This document shows, piece by piece, positions 16,242 to 26,004 of a stretch of DNA of 40,206 bases (its first letter is position 1; each line of letters begins with the position of its first letter). A model generated the notes under the pieces. That model was not told the origin of the DNA. It searched no databases and saw nothing but the letters and a program-made list of their open reading frames with translations. The position numbers were made by a program, and so were the translations under genes. This DNA comes from Alistipes sp. (lineage in GTDB: Bacteria > Bacteroidota > Bacteroidia > Bacteroidales > Rikenellaceae). Where the stretch lies: assembly GCA_017504265.1 (NCBI GenBank), contig JAFVRN010000037.1:1-40206 (forward strand). The letters run 5' to 3'.

Positions 16242-17229
16242 CAATTCCTCCGCCAATGACTAAATTGTTGCGATAAAAGACCAATGGCTGACCCTTGGCC
16301 GGTGCCCACGCAGCATCCGGCGATGTTACAACATATCCGCATCTGCACCTTTCAACCTTAACGGCAAGCTCCGGATTGCGTCCTATACCACGAATTTTGA
16401 TAGTGATATCGTCTGCTGCTAACAGCTCCTTCTCGTCTACAATGTTGCACTGCTCCACGTAAAGCTTATGTTTGTATAGGCGTTGTATATCTCCAACAAT
16501 CAATCTATTATGTTTGGTATCAATATCGATGACCCTCATCCCTTCCGGAATACCTTTACCACGTCGTTGGCCAATGGTATAGCGCGATATTCCGTTGTGG
16601 CTGCCACATATATTCCCCATGCTATCTACTATATCGCCCGAGGGCATGCTTATGCCTCGTGATGTGAGAAATTCGGTGTAGTGAAGACCTCTTACAAAGC
16701 AGATGCTCATACTCTCTCGCTTATCCGAATAACTGAGTTTTATCTCACTCTTTATTCTCTGCCCCATAGGGGTAATGGCGCGTCTGAGAATATCTTGTTC
16801 TAATCCCCATAGGTAGTATGACTGATCTTTATTAGAGTCGATACCCTTGGCAATGTAGTATTTGTCGTTATGCCTCTCAATATTGACGTAGTGTCCTGTG
16901 GCTATATACTCTATGCCAAGTTTGTCGGCCACCTCGCTCAGTATCTTCCATTTGATTTTAGGATTGCATAGGGTGCATGGCGCAGGGGTGTGGCCTATCG
17001 AGTAGCTATGGCAGAAGTAATCTATAATCTCACGTTCGAATAACTCCTTGGCATCGTAGCCAAGCCACTCTATGTTCATATTTCGTGCCGATTCTTCAGC
17101 ACGCAACATCATCTCTCGATCGTCAATAGTCTCTATGGTGAGGGCAATGACACGATGGCCGGCAGCAATGAGTTGTTGTGCCGTTGTTTGGCTGTCGATG
17201 CCGCCACTATATCCCAATACTATGTCCAC
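16225..17229 (-). CDS. mnmA: tRNA-specific 2-thiouridylase MnmA
   Basis: An ATP-dependent enzyme that thiolates C2 of U34 in Lys, Glu and Gln tRNAs, the same wobble base that MnmE modifies. The PP-loop SGGIDS is at residues 8-13, the first catalytic Cys88 is in CTLCNPKIKW, and the persulfide Cys177 is in MSICFVRG; a C-terminal beta-barrel follows. I chose the GTG at 17229, giving VDIVLGYSGG at the N-terminus as in the family, with AAAGG 5 nt upstream. A longer reading from GTG 17274 would begin inside a strong hairpin. The length is 334 aa with this start. Confidence 0.93.
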   Translation of the reverse strand: MDIVLGYSGGIDSQTTAQQLIAAGHRVIALTIETIDDREMMLRAEESARNMNIEWLGYDAKELFEREIIDYFCHSYSIGHTPAPCTLCNPKIKWKILSEVADKLGIEYIATGHYVNIERHNDKYYIAKGIDSNKDQSYYLWGLEQDILRRAITPMGQRIKSEIKLSYSDKRESMSICFVRGLHYTEFLTSRGISMPSGDIVDSMGNICGSHNGISRYTIGQRRGKGIPEGMRVIDIDTKHNRLIVGDIQRLYKHKLYVEQCNIVDEKELLAADDITIKIRGIGRNPELAVKVERCRCGYVVTSPDAAWAPAKGQPLVFYRNNLVIGGGIVVDFE

Positions 17230-17248
17230 GATGACCTTTGACAATGCA

Positions 17249-17277
17249 GGGGTGACTAATCCGCTTTTAGTCACCCC
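17249..17277. promoter_or_regulatory. Strong hairpin just upstream of mnmA
   Basis: A perfect 11-bp stem (GGGGTGACTAA 17249-17259, TTAGTCACCCC 17267-17277) with a 7-nt loop. On the plus strand it is followed by TTTATTC. On the minus strand, the mnmA direction, there is no T-tract. It ends 20 nt before the chosen mnmA start. It may be a terminator for readthrough or a leader structure of mnmA. Confidence 0.7.
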
Positions 17278-17331
17278 TTTATTCTTACTTATATTATACG
17301 TTCAAAGTAGTTATGCTGTCGCTGTTATGTA

Positions 17332-17631
17332 CTATTCCATATTCTCGAAATAGTCCGACTTATGCTCTTTGACGTAGTTGATGACCTCGTTTATACCCTC
17401 CATAAACTTCCCGAAATCCTCCTTGTAAAGGTGCATTTGGTGACGAGTAAATGAAGCCTGTCCGTCGCTATTTGTTCTCTTGCGAGACTCCGTAATGGTG
17501 ATATAGTAGTCATCACCACGTGTAGCTTTGATATCGAAAAAGTAGGTGCGCTTACCTGCACGTACTACCTTAGAGTAGATCTGCTCGCCGTAGTCGTCAT
17601 TGTCGTGGCGAGGTACAAAATCTGATGCCAT
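17332..17631 (-). CDS. DUF3276/PUR-domain nucleic-acid-binding protein (99 aa)
   Basis: A small protein of the bacterial single-repeat PUR-alpha-like family (DUF3276). Its visible core is RTYFFDIKATRGDDYYITITESRKR followed by HLYKEDFGKFMEGINEVINYV, the beta-sheet-plus-helix plan of the PUR fold. Relatives such as Borrelia BpuR bind DNA and RNA; in this clade the targets are unknown. It is transcribed from a well-formed promoter at 17761-17792, leaving a leader of about 125 nt. Confidence 0.85.
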   Translation of the reverse strand: MASDFVPRHDNDDYGEQIYSKVVRAGKRTYFFDIKATRGDDYYITITESRKRTNSDGQASFTRHQMHLYKEDFGKFMEGINEVINYVKEHKSDYFENME

Positions 17632-17760
17632 AAATATAAAAATCTAATTTTAGTGTAATTTGGGTTAAAACGCATCGAATAAATCTTGTAACCAATAGCC
17701 ATCACGCCAATTACATCACCAATAATAGACTATCTCGAAATATCTCCTCGTTTCACTAAA

Positions 17761-17792
17761 CGAAGGTAATATAAATTTTATGAATTACCAAA
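17761..17792 (-). promoter_or_regulatory. Promoter of the DUF3276 gene
   Basis: Minus-strand -7 TACCTTCG (17761-17768, one mismatch to TAnnTTTG) and -33 TTTG (17789-17792) are separated by 20 bp. The predicted untranslated leader is about 125 nt, long for this window. Confidence 0.5.
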
Positions 17793-17837
17793 TTCTGACC
17801 TAAAAATGTGGCTCAGAATAGTGTCAGATGCCGATTT

Positions 17838-19379
17838 TTACTCTGTACTATTGCTCGTCAGATATTCTATGGCGCGCATCAGTACATCGTCAAAACGCAT
17901 AGATAGAGCGAGATATGCCTCCTCGTTATATAAATCTTTGGCCATAGCCGAGCGTATCATCTCGTGAAGTATAAGCTTCTCCTCGGGTGTTGCGAGGCTG
18001 TCAGGAATCAACCTCTTAATAACCGACTGTGATATGCTGTCGAGCATAAAGCCATCGGCATAGCTGCGTGGAGTGGGGTAGGCCGAGTAGAAGTCATTGC
18101 ACGATATGCGGTCGAACAGCTCTACTGTTACCTCTGTTATAACATTGTTTCGTAGAGCATATCCTATATAACTGTTAGCATCACCCACTTTTGCAGCTAC
18201 ATATATATCGGGTGTTATGCCACCTCCACCATAGACCTTGCGACCTTGTCGAAGAGTTCGATAGACCATCGTCGTGTCGTGAGCTATCAAGTCGGGGTGG
18301 TTGTATCTGCTCCTATCGTTTATATAATCACTGCGGTTACCAACGCTGTATGGTCGCTGTATGATACGCCCCGAAGGGGTCTTATATCTTGCCCGTGTGA
18401 CCGTCATGCCATCGCCATCACCCAAATTAATTAGTCTCTGTACCAACCCCTTGCCATAGCTTGTGCGACCGATGATAACTCCTCGGTCGTGGTCTTGGAT
18501 AGCTCCTGCGAGTATCTCCGAGGCTGAGGCCGACTGCTCGTCGATAAGTACAACGAGTGGCAAATCTGTGTATTCACCACGACGTGATGCTCTGTGATAA
18601 TGCTCACGCTCACAACGTCCCTCGGTAGATACTATTATATCGCCCTTATCCAAAAATAGTCCGCATATATCTACCACCGAGGTTAGCACGCCTCCGGCAT
18701 TGCCACGTAAGTCTAAGATGAGCGAGTTATAGCCCTCCAATGTAGCCAAGGCACGACGAACCTCCTGGCCTGTGGTGCGGGCGAAACTCTCGATGCCGAT
18801 GTAGGCTATGCTATCCTTCAATATCGTGGCGATGCTTATTGATGGCGATTCGATAACCTCTCGCTCAATCGTTATGCTGCGGTGGGTAGAGTCGCTACGG
18901 CGTTCAATATCGAGTGTGACAGTAGTCCCGCTGCGGCCACGCAGAAGATCACGTATCGAATCGGGGGCTATATCTCGAATAGAGCGTGAGTCGATGCCTA
19001 TAATTCTGTCGTTGTATAGTAAGCCATGTCGTGCTGCGGGTGAGCCGCTTACAACTCTGCGCACGATAAGCGTGTCGTGGTATAGGATGTAGCTTGTGCC
19101 TATGCCGGCAAACTGCGAGCGTAGCCTCTCATACATTTGCTCCATCTCTTTGCGAGGTAGATAGCGTGTGTGCGGGTCCAACTCGTCAAGGGTAGCAGAA
19201 AGTGCCGACTCGACAACCTTGTCGAGCGGCACTTCATCTACGTAGTTATCTTTAAGATAGTCTAATACCTTGTTTATCTTACGCTTTGCTTTGCGCCAAT
19301 CCTGAGCACTGCTTTGTGCCGAGAGTGGTGCTATGCCAAATAGCAGTAGCAATGCCAAGATAACGACTTGTCGCAACAT
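17838..19379 (-). CDS. S41-family C-terminal processing peptidase (CtpA-like, 513 aa)
   Basis: An exported serine protease. It has a signal peptide (residues 1-21, LSAQ), an N-terminal helical segment, a PDZ domain (IGTSYILYHDTLIVRRVVSGSPAARHGL), and the S41 catalytic core with LILDLRGNAGG, the nucleophile Ser in SASASEILAGA and the general-base Lys in GRTSYGKG. It probably trims periplasmic or secreted proteins at their C-termini. It is third in the ettA-hisS-S41 operon, 17 nt after hisS. Confidence 0.93.
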   Translation of the reverse strand: MLRQVVILALLLLFGIAPLSAQSSAQDWRKAKRKINKVLDYLKDNYVDEVPLDKVVESALSATLDELDPHTRYLPRKEMEQMYERLRSQFAGIGTSYILYHDTLIVRRVVSGSPAARHGLLYNDRIIGIDSRSIRDIAPDSIRDLLRGRSGTTVTLDIERRSDSTHRSITIEREVIESPSISIATILKDSIAYIGIESFARTTGQEVRRALATLEGYNSLILDLRGNAGGVLTSVVDICGLFLDKGDIIVSTEGRCEREHYHRASRRGEYTDLPLVVLIDEQSASASEILAGAIQDHDRGVIIGRTSYGKGLVQRLINLGDGDGMTVTRARYKTPSGRIIQRPYSVGNRSDYINDRSRYNHPDLIAHDTTMVYRTLRQGRKVYGGGGITPDIYVAAKVGDANSYIGYALRNNVITEVTVELFDRISCNDFYSAYPTPRSYADGFMLDSISQSVIKRLIPDSLATPEEKLILHEMIRSAMAKDLYNEEAYLALSMRFDDVLMRAIEYLTSNSTE

Positions 19380-19396
19380 GATTACGCCGGCGATAG

Positions 19397-20737
19397 TTAT
19401 AGGATTGAAGGTAGCTCATCGAAACGTACCTCACGTTGCTCACCCGAGAGCATATCTTTGAGTGTGGCAACACCTCGTTGAAGCTCCTCCGAGCCGATGA
19501 TCACAACATATGGAATACCGCGACGGTTGGCATACTCCATCTGCTTCTTCATCTTGGCTGCCTCGGGGTATATCTCGGTAGCCACACCACGATTGCGCAA
19601 CTCTGTAATCAGCTTCATTGCTGCCATCTGCTCCTCCACGCCAAAGTTCGTGAATAGCACCTTTGTAGAGCAGGCCAACTCCTTGGGGAATAGGTCGAGG
19701 CCAAGCATAACATCGTAGATGCGGTCTGCACCAAACGAGATGCCTACGCCCGACATCCCGGGCATGCCGAAGATGCCTGTGAGATCGTCGTAGCGGCCGC
19801 CACCCGATATCGAGCCAATCTGGAAATCGTTGGCCTTGACCTCGAAGATAGCACCGGTATAGTAGTTAAGACCACGTGCAAGCGATAGGTCAAGCTCCGG
19901 TGTGAGAGCGATGCCCAAAGTCTCCACCGTATCGAAGATGGTACGCATCTCCTCGATACCCTTCATACCGGTACTTGACTCCGCTATAACACTGCTTAAT
20001 TTACATAATTTCTCCTCGTTAGTACCACTTAGCTCAAGTATTGGTTGAAGCTTGTTTATCGCCGCATCATCAATGCCGCGCTCACGTAGTTCTGCCTTGA
20101 CATTATCCAGACCTATCTTGTCGAGTTTGTCGATAGCAACGGTTATATCTATCATCTTGTCGGCGTGGCCTATGCTCTCGGCAATACCGTAGAGAATCTT
20201 GCGGTTATTCATCTTGAGCGTCACCGATATACCGAGCTTTGAAAAGACTCTCGATACAATATCTACCAACTCAACCTCAGATAACAAAGACTTCGATCCG
20301 ATAACATCCACGTCACACTGGTAGAACTCTCTATAGCGGCCCTTTTGTGGACGGTCAGCACGCCATACGGGCTGTATCTGATAACGCTTAAAAGGGAATA
20401 CTATCTCGCTCTGGTGCTGTACAACGTAACGCGCAAAAGGTACGGTAAGGTCATAGCGTAGACCTTTCTCCGAAATCTTAGATGCCTGACGGAGCTCCTC
20501 GTCCGATAGCTTAGAACCATAGTCTCCCGAGTTGAGTATCTTGAATAGAAGCTTGTCACCCTCATCGCCATACTTGCCCAGAAGTGTAGATAGGTTCTCC
20601 ATTGCAGGGGTCTCCAACGGAGCATAGCCAAAGAGACGGAACACACTCTTGATAGTGTCAAAGATATAGGTGCGACGCATCATCTCCTCGGGTGAGAAGT
20701 CACGCGTACCCTTTGGAATAGATGGTTTCTGTGCCAT
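19397..20737 (-). CDS. hisS: Histidyl-tRNA synthetase
   Basis: A class II aminoacyl-tRNA synthetase that charges tRNA-His. Class II motif 2 is visible in [22 protein letters not shown], the histidine-binding loop in [10 protein letters not shown], and motif 3 in [17 protein letters not shown]-terminal anticodon-binding domain follows (VLFTNFG...[10 protein letters not shown]). The 446-aa length is normal. Only 2 nt separate it from the ettA stop, so translational coupling is likely. Confidence 0.97.
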   Translation of the reverse strand: MAQKPSIPKGTRDFSPEEMMRRTYIFDTIKSVFRLFGYAPLETPAMENLSTLLGKYGDEGDKLLFKILNSGDYGSKLSDEELRQASKISEKGLRYDLTVPFARYVVQHQSEIVFPFKRYQIQPVWRADRPQKGRYREFYQCDVDVIGSKSLLSEVELVDIVSRVFSKLGISVTLKMNNRKILYGIAESIGHADKMIDITVAIDKLDKIGLDNVKAELRERGIDDAAINKLQPILELSGTNEEKLCKLSSVIAESSTGMKGIEEMRTIFDTVETLGIALTPELDLSLARGLNYYTGAIFEVKANDFQIGSISGGGRYDDLTGIFGMPGMSGVGISFGADRIYDVMLGLDLFPKELACSTKVLFTNFGVEEQMAAMKLITELRNRGVATEIYPEAAKMKKQMEYANRRGIPYVVIIGSEELQRGVATLKDMLSGEQREVRFDELPSIL

Positions 20738-20739
20738 AA

Positions 20740-22419
20740 TTACTGCTCTGCCAATAGTTTCTTATACTTAACTCGTTTGGGTGTGGTATCCTCGCCCTGA
20801 GCCTTTTTCCATGCCTCATACTCCGAGTATGAACCCTCGTAGAATACCACCTTCGAGTCACCTTCGAACGATAGGATGTGTGTGGCGATACGATCGAGGA
20901 ACCAACGGTCGTGCGAAATAACTACGGCACAGCCCGCAAAGTTCTCCAAGCCCTCTTCCAATGCACGTAGCGTGTTTACATCGATATCGTTGGTAGGCTC
21001 GTCCAATAGCAATACGTTGCCCTGCTCTTTGAGTGCCAATGCCAGATGTAGGCGGTTGCGCTCACCACCGGACAATACACCGCACTTCTTCTCCTGATCA
21101 GCACCGTTGAAATTGAAACGACCTACGTATGCACGTGCAGGTACTTGACGGTTGCCGAGCTGAATGAGATCGCTGTTCTGCGATATAACCTCGTATACCG
21201 TCTTTTCCGGGTCGATAGACTTATGCTGCTGGTCTACATAGGCGAGTTTTACGGTTGGACCTACACGGAAACTTCCGGATGTAGGCTCCTCCAAGCCCAT
21301 AATCATTCTAAACAGGGTGGTCTTACCCGTACCATTGGCACCGATGACACCCACAATGCCGGCAGGTGGTAGCGAGAACTCCAAATTCTCGTATAATACA
21401 CGGTCGCCAAAGGCTTTGCTTACACCGTGAGCCTCGATAACCACATCGCCCAAACGTGGACCGTTCGGGATGTATATCTCGAGCTTCTCTTCGCGCTCCT
21501 TGGTGTCGGCATTCATCAGCTTGTCGTAGGCCGAAAGACGCGCCTTAGACTTGGCGTGACGTCCCGATGGTGACATGCGTACCCACTCCAACTCTCGCTC
21601 AAGGGTCTTGCGACGCTTGCTCTCCTGCTTCTCCTCCATCGCCATACGCTGTGTCTTCTGCTCCAACCATCCAGAGTAGTTGCCTTTCCAAGGAATACCC
21701 TCGCCACGGTCAAGCTCCAATATCCAGCCGGCAACATTGTCGAGGAAGTAACGGTCGTGCGTTACGGCTATAACCGTACCCTTGTACTGCTGCAAGTGCT
21801 GCTCCAGCCAATCGATGCTCTCGGCATCAAGGTGGTTGGTAGGCTCATCCAAAAGCAATACGTCGGGCTGCTGCAGTAGTAGACGGCATAGGGCTACACG
21901 ACGACGCTCACCACCCGAGAGAACGCTGACACTCTGGTCGGGATCGGGGCAACGCAACGCATCCATAGCGCGCTCCAATACGCTGTCAAGCTCCCAGCCA
22001 TTAACCTGGTCTATTTTCTCATAAAGTTCGCCCTGACGCTCAATAAGACGTGCCATTTCGTCATCGTCCATAGGCTCGCAGAGCTTCATGTTGATATCCT
22101 CATACTCTTTGAGCAGTGCTACGGTCGATGCTGCACCCTCCTCGACAATCTCTTTGACGGTCTTTGAAGGGTCGAGCTGCGGCTCCTGCTCTAAGTAGCC
22201 TACGGTATATCCGGGCGAGAATACCACCTCACCCTGAAAACTTTTATCGATACCTGCGATAATCTTCATCAGCGTAGACTTACCCGAGCCATTAAGACCG
22301 ATGATACCGATCTTTGCGCCATAGAAGAACGACAGGTAGATGTTGTTTAGAATTTTCTTGTTGTTGTTGAGTACTTTGCTCACACCAACCATCGAAAATA
22401 TAATCTTCTCGTCTGCCAT
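20740..22419 (-). CDS. ettA: ABC-F ATPase EttA (energy-dependent translational throttle)
   Basis: A soluble ABC-F protein that binds the ribosomal E site and gates translation elongation according to ATP/ADP. Two ATPase domains are complete: Walker [10 protein letters not shown] and GANGTGKTT, signatures LSGGERRRV and LSGGERNRL, Walker [12 protein letters not shown] and [11 protein letters not shown]. The arm subdomain and the charged linker with [13 protein letters not shown] match EttA, as does the 559-aa length. The ATG at 22419 ([10 protein letters not shown]) is used; an upstream in-frame extension would run through the promoter at 22459-22489. It heads the ettA-hisS-S41 operon. Confidence 0.93.
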   Translation of the reverse strand: MADEKIIFSMVGVSKVLNNNKKILNNIYLSFFYGAKIGIIGLNGSGKSTLMKIIAGIDKSFQGEVVFSPGYTVGYLEQEPQLDPSKTVKEIVEEGAASTVALLKEYEDINMKLCEPMDDDEMARLIERQGELYEKIDQVNGWELDSVLERAMDALRCPDPDQSVSVLSGGERRRVALCRLLLQQPDVLLLDEPTNHLDAESIDWLEQHLQQYKGTVIAVTHDRYFLDNVAGWILELDRGEGIPWKGNYSGWLEQKTQRMAMEEKQESKRRKTLERELEWVRMSPSGRHAKSKARLSAYDKLMNADTKEREEKLEIYIPNGPRLGDVVIEAHGVSKAFGDRVLYENLEFSLPPAGIVGVIGANGTGKTTLFRMIMGLEEPTSGSFRVGPTVKLAYVDQQHKSIDPEKTVYEVISQNSDLIQLGNRQVPARAYVGRFNFNGADQEKKCGVLSGGERNRLHLALALKEQGNVLLLDEPTNDIDVNTLRALEEGLENFAGCAVVISHDRWFLDRIATHILSFEGDSKVVFYEGSYSEYEAWKKAQGEDTTPKRVKYKKLLAEQ

Positions 22420-22458
22420 ATATAGTTGTATTAAATTTGTCTTATAGTAATAATCGTG

Positions 22459-22489
22459 CAAATATACGCAATTTTTTGATATTTTACAA
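22459..22489 (-). promoter_or_regulatory. Promoter of the ettA-hisS-S41 operon
   Basis: Minus-strand -7 TATATTTG (22459-22466) and -33 TTG (22487-22489) with a 20-bp spacer, a full Bacteroidetes-type promoter 40 nt before the EttA start. Confidence 0.75.
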
Positions 22490-22552
22490 TCCTCGCATAT
22501 TTGGCCTCGATTTTGTAATATTTTGGAGTGTTTATTCCTAAAAAATGATGTT

Positions 22553-23134
22553 ATGAGAAACAAACTCAAAGGTACACTCACCGAAGAAAATCTATTGAAG
22601 GCTTTTGCCGGAGAGAGTCAGGCTCGTATGCGCTACAACTATTTTGCATCGCAGGCCTCGAAAGATGGCTACGAACAGATTGCAGCCATCTTCAATACCA
22701 CGGCCGATCAGGAGAAGGAGCATGCTAAACGCTTCTTCAAGTATTTGGAGGGTGGTATGGCTACTATTCATCATGCTACATTCCCTGCCGGTATCATCCT
22801 ATCGACAAGAGAGAACCTGCTGGCTGCTGCCGAGGGCGAGCACGAGGAGTGGGATGTCCTCTATCGACAGTTTGCCGAAACGGCACAAGCTGAAGGCTTT
22901 GCGAAGGTTGCCGCGACCTTCCGTTTTGTCGCAGAGGTGGAACGCGAACACGAGCGTCGCTATCTGAAACTGCTTGGAAGAATTACCGATGGAGACTTCT
23001 TCCGTCGTGATGGCGAGATTATGTGGCAGTGCCGTAACTGTGGATATATCGTGCGTGCTTCGGTTGCTCCAAAGCTATGTCCATCGTGTGAGCACGAACA
23101 AAAATACTTTGAACCTATGGCAGACAACTATTAG
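22553..23134 (+). CDS. Rubrerythrin
   Basis: A cytoplasmic non-heme diiron peroxidase that removes hydrogen peroxide in anaerobes. The ferritin-like four-helix domain provides ligands in E21 (AGESQARMRY), EKEH (54-57), E97/E98 region and EVEREH (128-133). A C-terminal rubredoxin module binds iron through C160, C163, C176 and C179. The ATG at 22553 (MRNKLKGTL) is the family start; an earlier start at 22523 adds a hydrophobic stub unlike relatives. It is divergent from ettA, and EamA follows after 52 nt, possibly on the same transcript. Confidence 0.93.
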   Translation: MRNKLKGTLTEENLLKAFAGESQARMRYNYFASQASKDGYEQIAAIFNTTADQEKEHAKRFFKYLEGGMATIHHATFPAGIILSTRENLLAAAEGEHEEWDVLYRQFAETAQAEGFAKVAATFRFVAEVEREHERRYLKLLGRITDGDFFRRDGEIMWQCRNCGYIVRASVAPKLCPSCEHEQKYFEPMADNY

Positions 23135-23186
23135 AAAGGAGTTTAATTAATGGTTGCATATAGTTGTAATCAAGTAAAATAGCATT

Positions 23187-24083
23187 ATGAATAAGGTTAG
23201 AGGAACTTCCGGTGTAATATGTGCAGTGCTATCCTCTGCTACGTTTGGTATGATACCTCTGTTTTCGGTACCACTGCTTGATGCCGGTCTGGCCTCGTCA
23301 TCTATACTCTGTTATCGTTTCTTGTTGGCTACGGTAATGATGGCATTCGTGATGTTCGTAAGTGGCAGAGAGTTCAAATTGCATCGAGCTACATTCGGTA
23401 TAGTGCTGTTACTGTCGCTGTTATACGCCGCAACTGCTATACTGCTTATCGAGAGTTATAAGTATATTCCAAGCGGCGTGGCAACAACCATACACTTCCT
23501 CTATCCACTTGCTGTAACGCTTATTATGTCGTTTATATTTCGTGAATCTACAACTGTTGCAACCTATGTCGCTGTGGTTATGTCTCTTGCGGGTGTGGCA
23601 CTATTGGCTTGGGGTAAACACTTTGAAGGCGATTTCCCTCGAGGTGTTGTGCTGGCCCTATCTACTGTGGTGACCTATGCTCTCTATATCGTGGGCGTTA
23701 TGAAGAGTCGTGCAGCAAATGTAGATACCATAGTATTAACCTTTTATGTATTGTTATTTGGAGCTGTTTTCTTCTTTCTGTATGCCTTTGCCACCGATGG
23801 AGTTGAGCCTATACGTAATTGGAACAACTGGCGAGATATAATCCTCTTGGCATTTGTAAGTACGGTAATCTCCGACCTGTTATTGGTTATGGCTATCAAG
23901 CGTATCGGCTCTACAATGACCTCTATACTTGGCTCTATGGAGCCTCTTACAGCTGTAATTATCGGTGTCGTATACTTCAACGAACACTTTGATTTGGCGA
24001 GTATTGTGGGACTTATCTTAATTATAGTTGCTGTGACACTTGTAATAATCAGCTCGGGTAAACAGGTGTCACATAATAGTTAA
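23187..24083 (+). CDS. EamA/DMT-family transporter (298 aa)
   Basis: A ten-helix inner-membrane protein with two EamA repeats. The first repeat ends near SLAGVALLAWG and the second near LASIVGLILIIVAVTLVII; GMIPLFSVPLL and SMEPLTAVIIGVVYFNE are the conserved proline and glutamate helices. Family members export amino acids or other metabolites; the substrate cannot be read from the sequence. It is followed by a 19-bp-stem terminator. Confidence 0.9.
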   Translation: MNKVRGTSGVICAVLSSATFGMIPLFSVPLLDAGLASSSILCYRFLLATVMMAFVMFVSGREFKLHRATFGIVLLLSLLYAATAILLIESYKYIPSGVATTIHFLYPLAVTLIMSFIFRESTTVATYVAVVMSLAGVALLAWGKHFEGDFPRGVVLALSTVVTYALYIVGVMKSRAANVDTIVLTFYVLLFGAVFFFLYAFATDGVEPIRNWNNWRDIILLAFVSTVISDLLLVMAIKRIGSTMTSILGSMEPLTAVIIGVVYFNEHFDLASIVGLILIIVAVTLVIISSGKQVSHNS

Positions 24084-24122
24084 GAAGAGGTGCCGGATTC
24101 AATATCCGGCACCTCTTCTTAA
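24080..24122. terminator. Bidirectional terminator between EamA and DUF4252 genes
   Basis: A perfect 19-bp stem (24080-24098 with 24104-24122, loop tcaat), GC-rich in the middle and with TTAA ends. It separates convergent transcripts. Confidence 0.85.
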
Positions 24123-24136
24123 CTAATGCTTTTATG

Positions 24137-24616
24137 TTAAAAATCGAGGCTGTCACCGATGTTGATAACATCCTTCATCATATCGTCGGTAAACTCACCG
24201 CTAAGGCTTATTAGGGCGACATCGTCCTTCTCCTTGACATATATTACCAAGTCGGTTGTGATGTTACCCTCCTTATTAGATAGAATAATTACCGATGTAT
24301 CTTCCTCCTTAATGTTTGTAACCTCTTGCAAATCGGCTTTTTTAATCAGCTTATCTATATCTTTTGTGAGATTGTCGATGTGCGCTTTGTTCTCGCATAC
24401 TATGATTTGTATGTCGTTCAGGTGTTTCATTGCCTCATTTGCTGTGGCATCGTCTGTTTCTGCTCCAATCATTGCTTGAAGCATTGCACCTTCGAGGTTT
24501 ACAACTGTAACGCCATCTGTGCCATTCCACTTTGTTGCAAGCTTGTCGATTTCGGGTACTCCGGCCATAGCCATAACAGGCAATAGCATAGCCAATAATA
24601 AAATAATACGTTTCAT
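24137..24616 (-). CDS. DUF4252 exported protein, paralogue A (159 aa)
   Basis: A small secreted or periplasmic protein of the DUF4252 family. It has a signal peptide (MKRIILLLAMLLPVMAMA), then the family pattern GVTVVNLEGAMLQAMI, IQIIVCENKA, and VIILSNKEGNITTDLVIYVKEKDDVALISLSGEF. Its function is unknown. Bacteroidetes often place DUF4252 genes in tandem downstream of an ECF sigma factor, as here. It is last in the operon. Paralogue B (24657-25088) lies 40 nt upstream. Confidence 0.8.
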   Translation of the reverse strand: MKRIILLLAMLLPVMAMAGVPEIDKLATKWNGTDGVTVVNLEGAMLQAMIGAETDDATANEAMKHLNDIQIIVCENKAHIDNLTKDIDKLIKKADLQEVTNIKEEDTSVIILSNKEGNITTDLVIYVKEKDDVALISLSGEFTDDMMKDVINIGDSLDF

Positions 24617-24656
24617 ATAAATTGATTTTTAGTTAGTTGATATATCATTTTAGTTG

Positions 24657-25088
24657 TTATAGCTCCTCTATGAGTGAACTTGCATCGCTAATATTTATAT
24701 TTGTGCCACATATTCTTACGAGCACTCCTTCGCCGTTGTCAAATGTCGCTACTACCAACTCCACGATGCCATGCTCTTTGCTATTTCGGCAACATATCTT
24801 TACACTCTCATTGCCGCTATTTACCGACATTATCACAACCATCCCATCTGTGATTTCGGGTATAGCCTCTCTTAGTTCAGACAGAAGTGCCTTATTCTCT
24901 ACGGCTATTACCTGCATACGTTCTACGCCGTCGCTTACCCCCATCGAGCTGAGCATGGTTTGCGATAGTTCGATTGTTGTGCATCCTTGTTGCGAAGAGT
25001 ATCTTCTGATAAGTTCGTCGAAGCTTATTTGCTGCGCCGATGCATATAACGGTAAAACCAATAATATTAACAATATAAGCCGTTTCAT
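24657..25088 (-). CDS. DUF4252 exported protein, paralogue B (143 aa)
   Basis: A second DUF4252-type protein. It has a signal peptide (MKRLILLILLVLPLYASA) and the same layout as paralogue A: CTTIELSQTMLSSM, MQVIAVENKALLSELRE, VKICCRNSKEHGIVELVVATFDNGEGVLVRICG. The two have clearly diverged, so the duplication is old. The ATG at 25088 is chosen over an earlier start at 25097 because the Lys-Arg signal start follows directly. It is 16 nt after the beta-barrel gene, consistent with one operon. Confidence 0.78.
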   Translation of the reverse strand: MKRLILLILLVLPLYASAQQISFDELIRRYSSQQGCTTIELSQTMLSSMGVSDGVERMQVIAVENKALLSELREAIPEITDGMVVIMSVNSGNESVKICCRNSKEHGIVELVVATFDNGEGVLVRICGTNINISDASSLIEEL

Positions 25089-25104
25089 ATAAATCAAATT
25101 TTTG

Positions 25105-26001
25105 TTAGAACCATATGCCTGCTCCTATTGACATTCTGTTGGCATTGATGCCTGTAGAATTCTTATAGAAGTTCATTGGCGAGTAGTTAGCAAATAGGTA
25201 TAGTCGCTTCCATCCGATACGGGCCATTATATCTATCTGAATGGGATTAAGAGGTAGCGTATCCTCGATGGTCGTCTTTGGCTTCTTATATTTCAGCATA
25301 GAATTTACAAGGAGGTTAAACCTTGCACCTGCCGAGAAGAAGAAGTTCTTACCCATATTTATATCGAACAGTACGGGGATGTGCAGGTACTGCGTGATTA
25401 GCTGTGACTTCTTGATGTCGCCACTAAGCTCTATGGCGTGTATCTTTCCCTCGCTATATCCGAGTGTTGTGTTGTGCTTCATGCGATAATACTCGGTTGT
25501 TACACCGAAGCCTATTGTGAGCGTCGATATGTTTCTCTTATCAAGGGCTATATTTAGGTGTAGGAGGTTTGCCGTGAAGTGTGATGACTTGTTGAAGTCA
25601 AAACTCATATACTCCTGTTCTTCAGCGCTATATCCTGTAAACTTTTCGCCTGTAAAAAAGCTGCTTCCGACCTCAAATAGAGCAAGGTGATTGTAGCTCG
25701 GTGCGCCGAATCCGAAAATTCCGAAATGTACTCGGCTACCACTACGGCGGTTGGTGTATCGGTCATCATTTGGCATTCTTATCTCCTCCTCGGACTGCTT
25801 GGTATGTTGGCTGCCGACCTTAAATCTCTTGCCGTTAATAACAAATACCATAGCACCGTCGTCTGTCGTCGCAATCGATTTATTGCCATCGTGATTGGTG
25901 TATATCTGTTTGTTGTCGCTGCTTATAGTCTCGCTCTGTTGGGCGGTGGCTATGGTTGCACTTATAATTATAAGTAGTGTGGCTAATAGTTGTCGTCTCA
26001 T
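25105..26001 (-). CDS. Outer-membrane beta-barrel protein of the ECF operon (298 aa)
   Basis: An exported protein with a signal peptide (residues 1-20, TIATAQQ), a short soluble N-terminal part, and from about residue 90 alternating amphipathic beta-strands ending in IGAGIWF with a C-terminal aromatic, typical of small outer-membrane barrels (PorT/OMP_b-brl-like). It has no catalytic motif. It starts 3 nt after the probable anti-sigma gene. It may be the surface or envelope component that the sigma factor responds to or regulates; that is inference. Confidence 0.75.
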   Translation of the reverse strand: MRRQLLATLLIIISATIATAQQSETISSDNKQIYTNHDGNKSIATTDDGAMVFVINGKRFKVGSQHTKQSEEEIRMPNDDRYTNRRSGSRVHFGIFGFGAPSYNHLALFEVGSSFFTGEKFTGYSAEEQEYMSFDFNKSSHFTANLLHLNIALDKRNISTLTIGFGVTTEYYRMKHNTTLGYSEGKIHAIELSGDIKKSQLITQYLHIPVLFDINMGKNFFFSAGARFNLLVNSMLKYKKPKTTIEDTLPLNPIQIDIMARIGWKRLYLFANYSPMNFYKNSTGINANRMSIGAGIWF

Positions 26002-26004
26002 ATG

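Noticed and set aside
17230..17274. Longer N-terminus for MnmA from GTG 17274
   Set aside because: The added residues are encoded by one arm and the loop of a strong hairpin and are unlike MnmA N-termini.
17632..17837. Possible small RNA or gene in the DUF3276/S41 gap
   Set aside because: Only the DUF3276 promoter and a weak 6-bp hairpin were seen; no open frame or terminator.
22420..22581. Longer N-terminus for EttA
   Set aside because: It would run through a well-formed promoter (22459-22489) and overlap the divergent rubrerythrin start; EttA proteins begin near [10 protein letters not shown].
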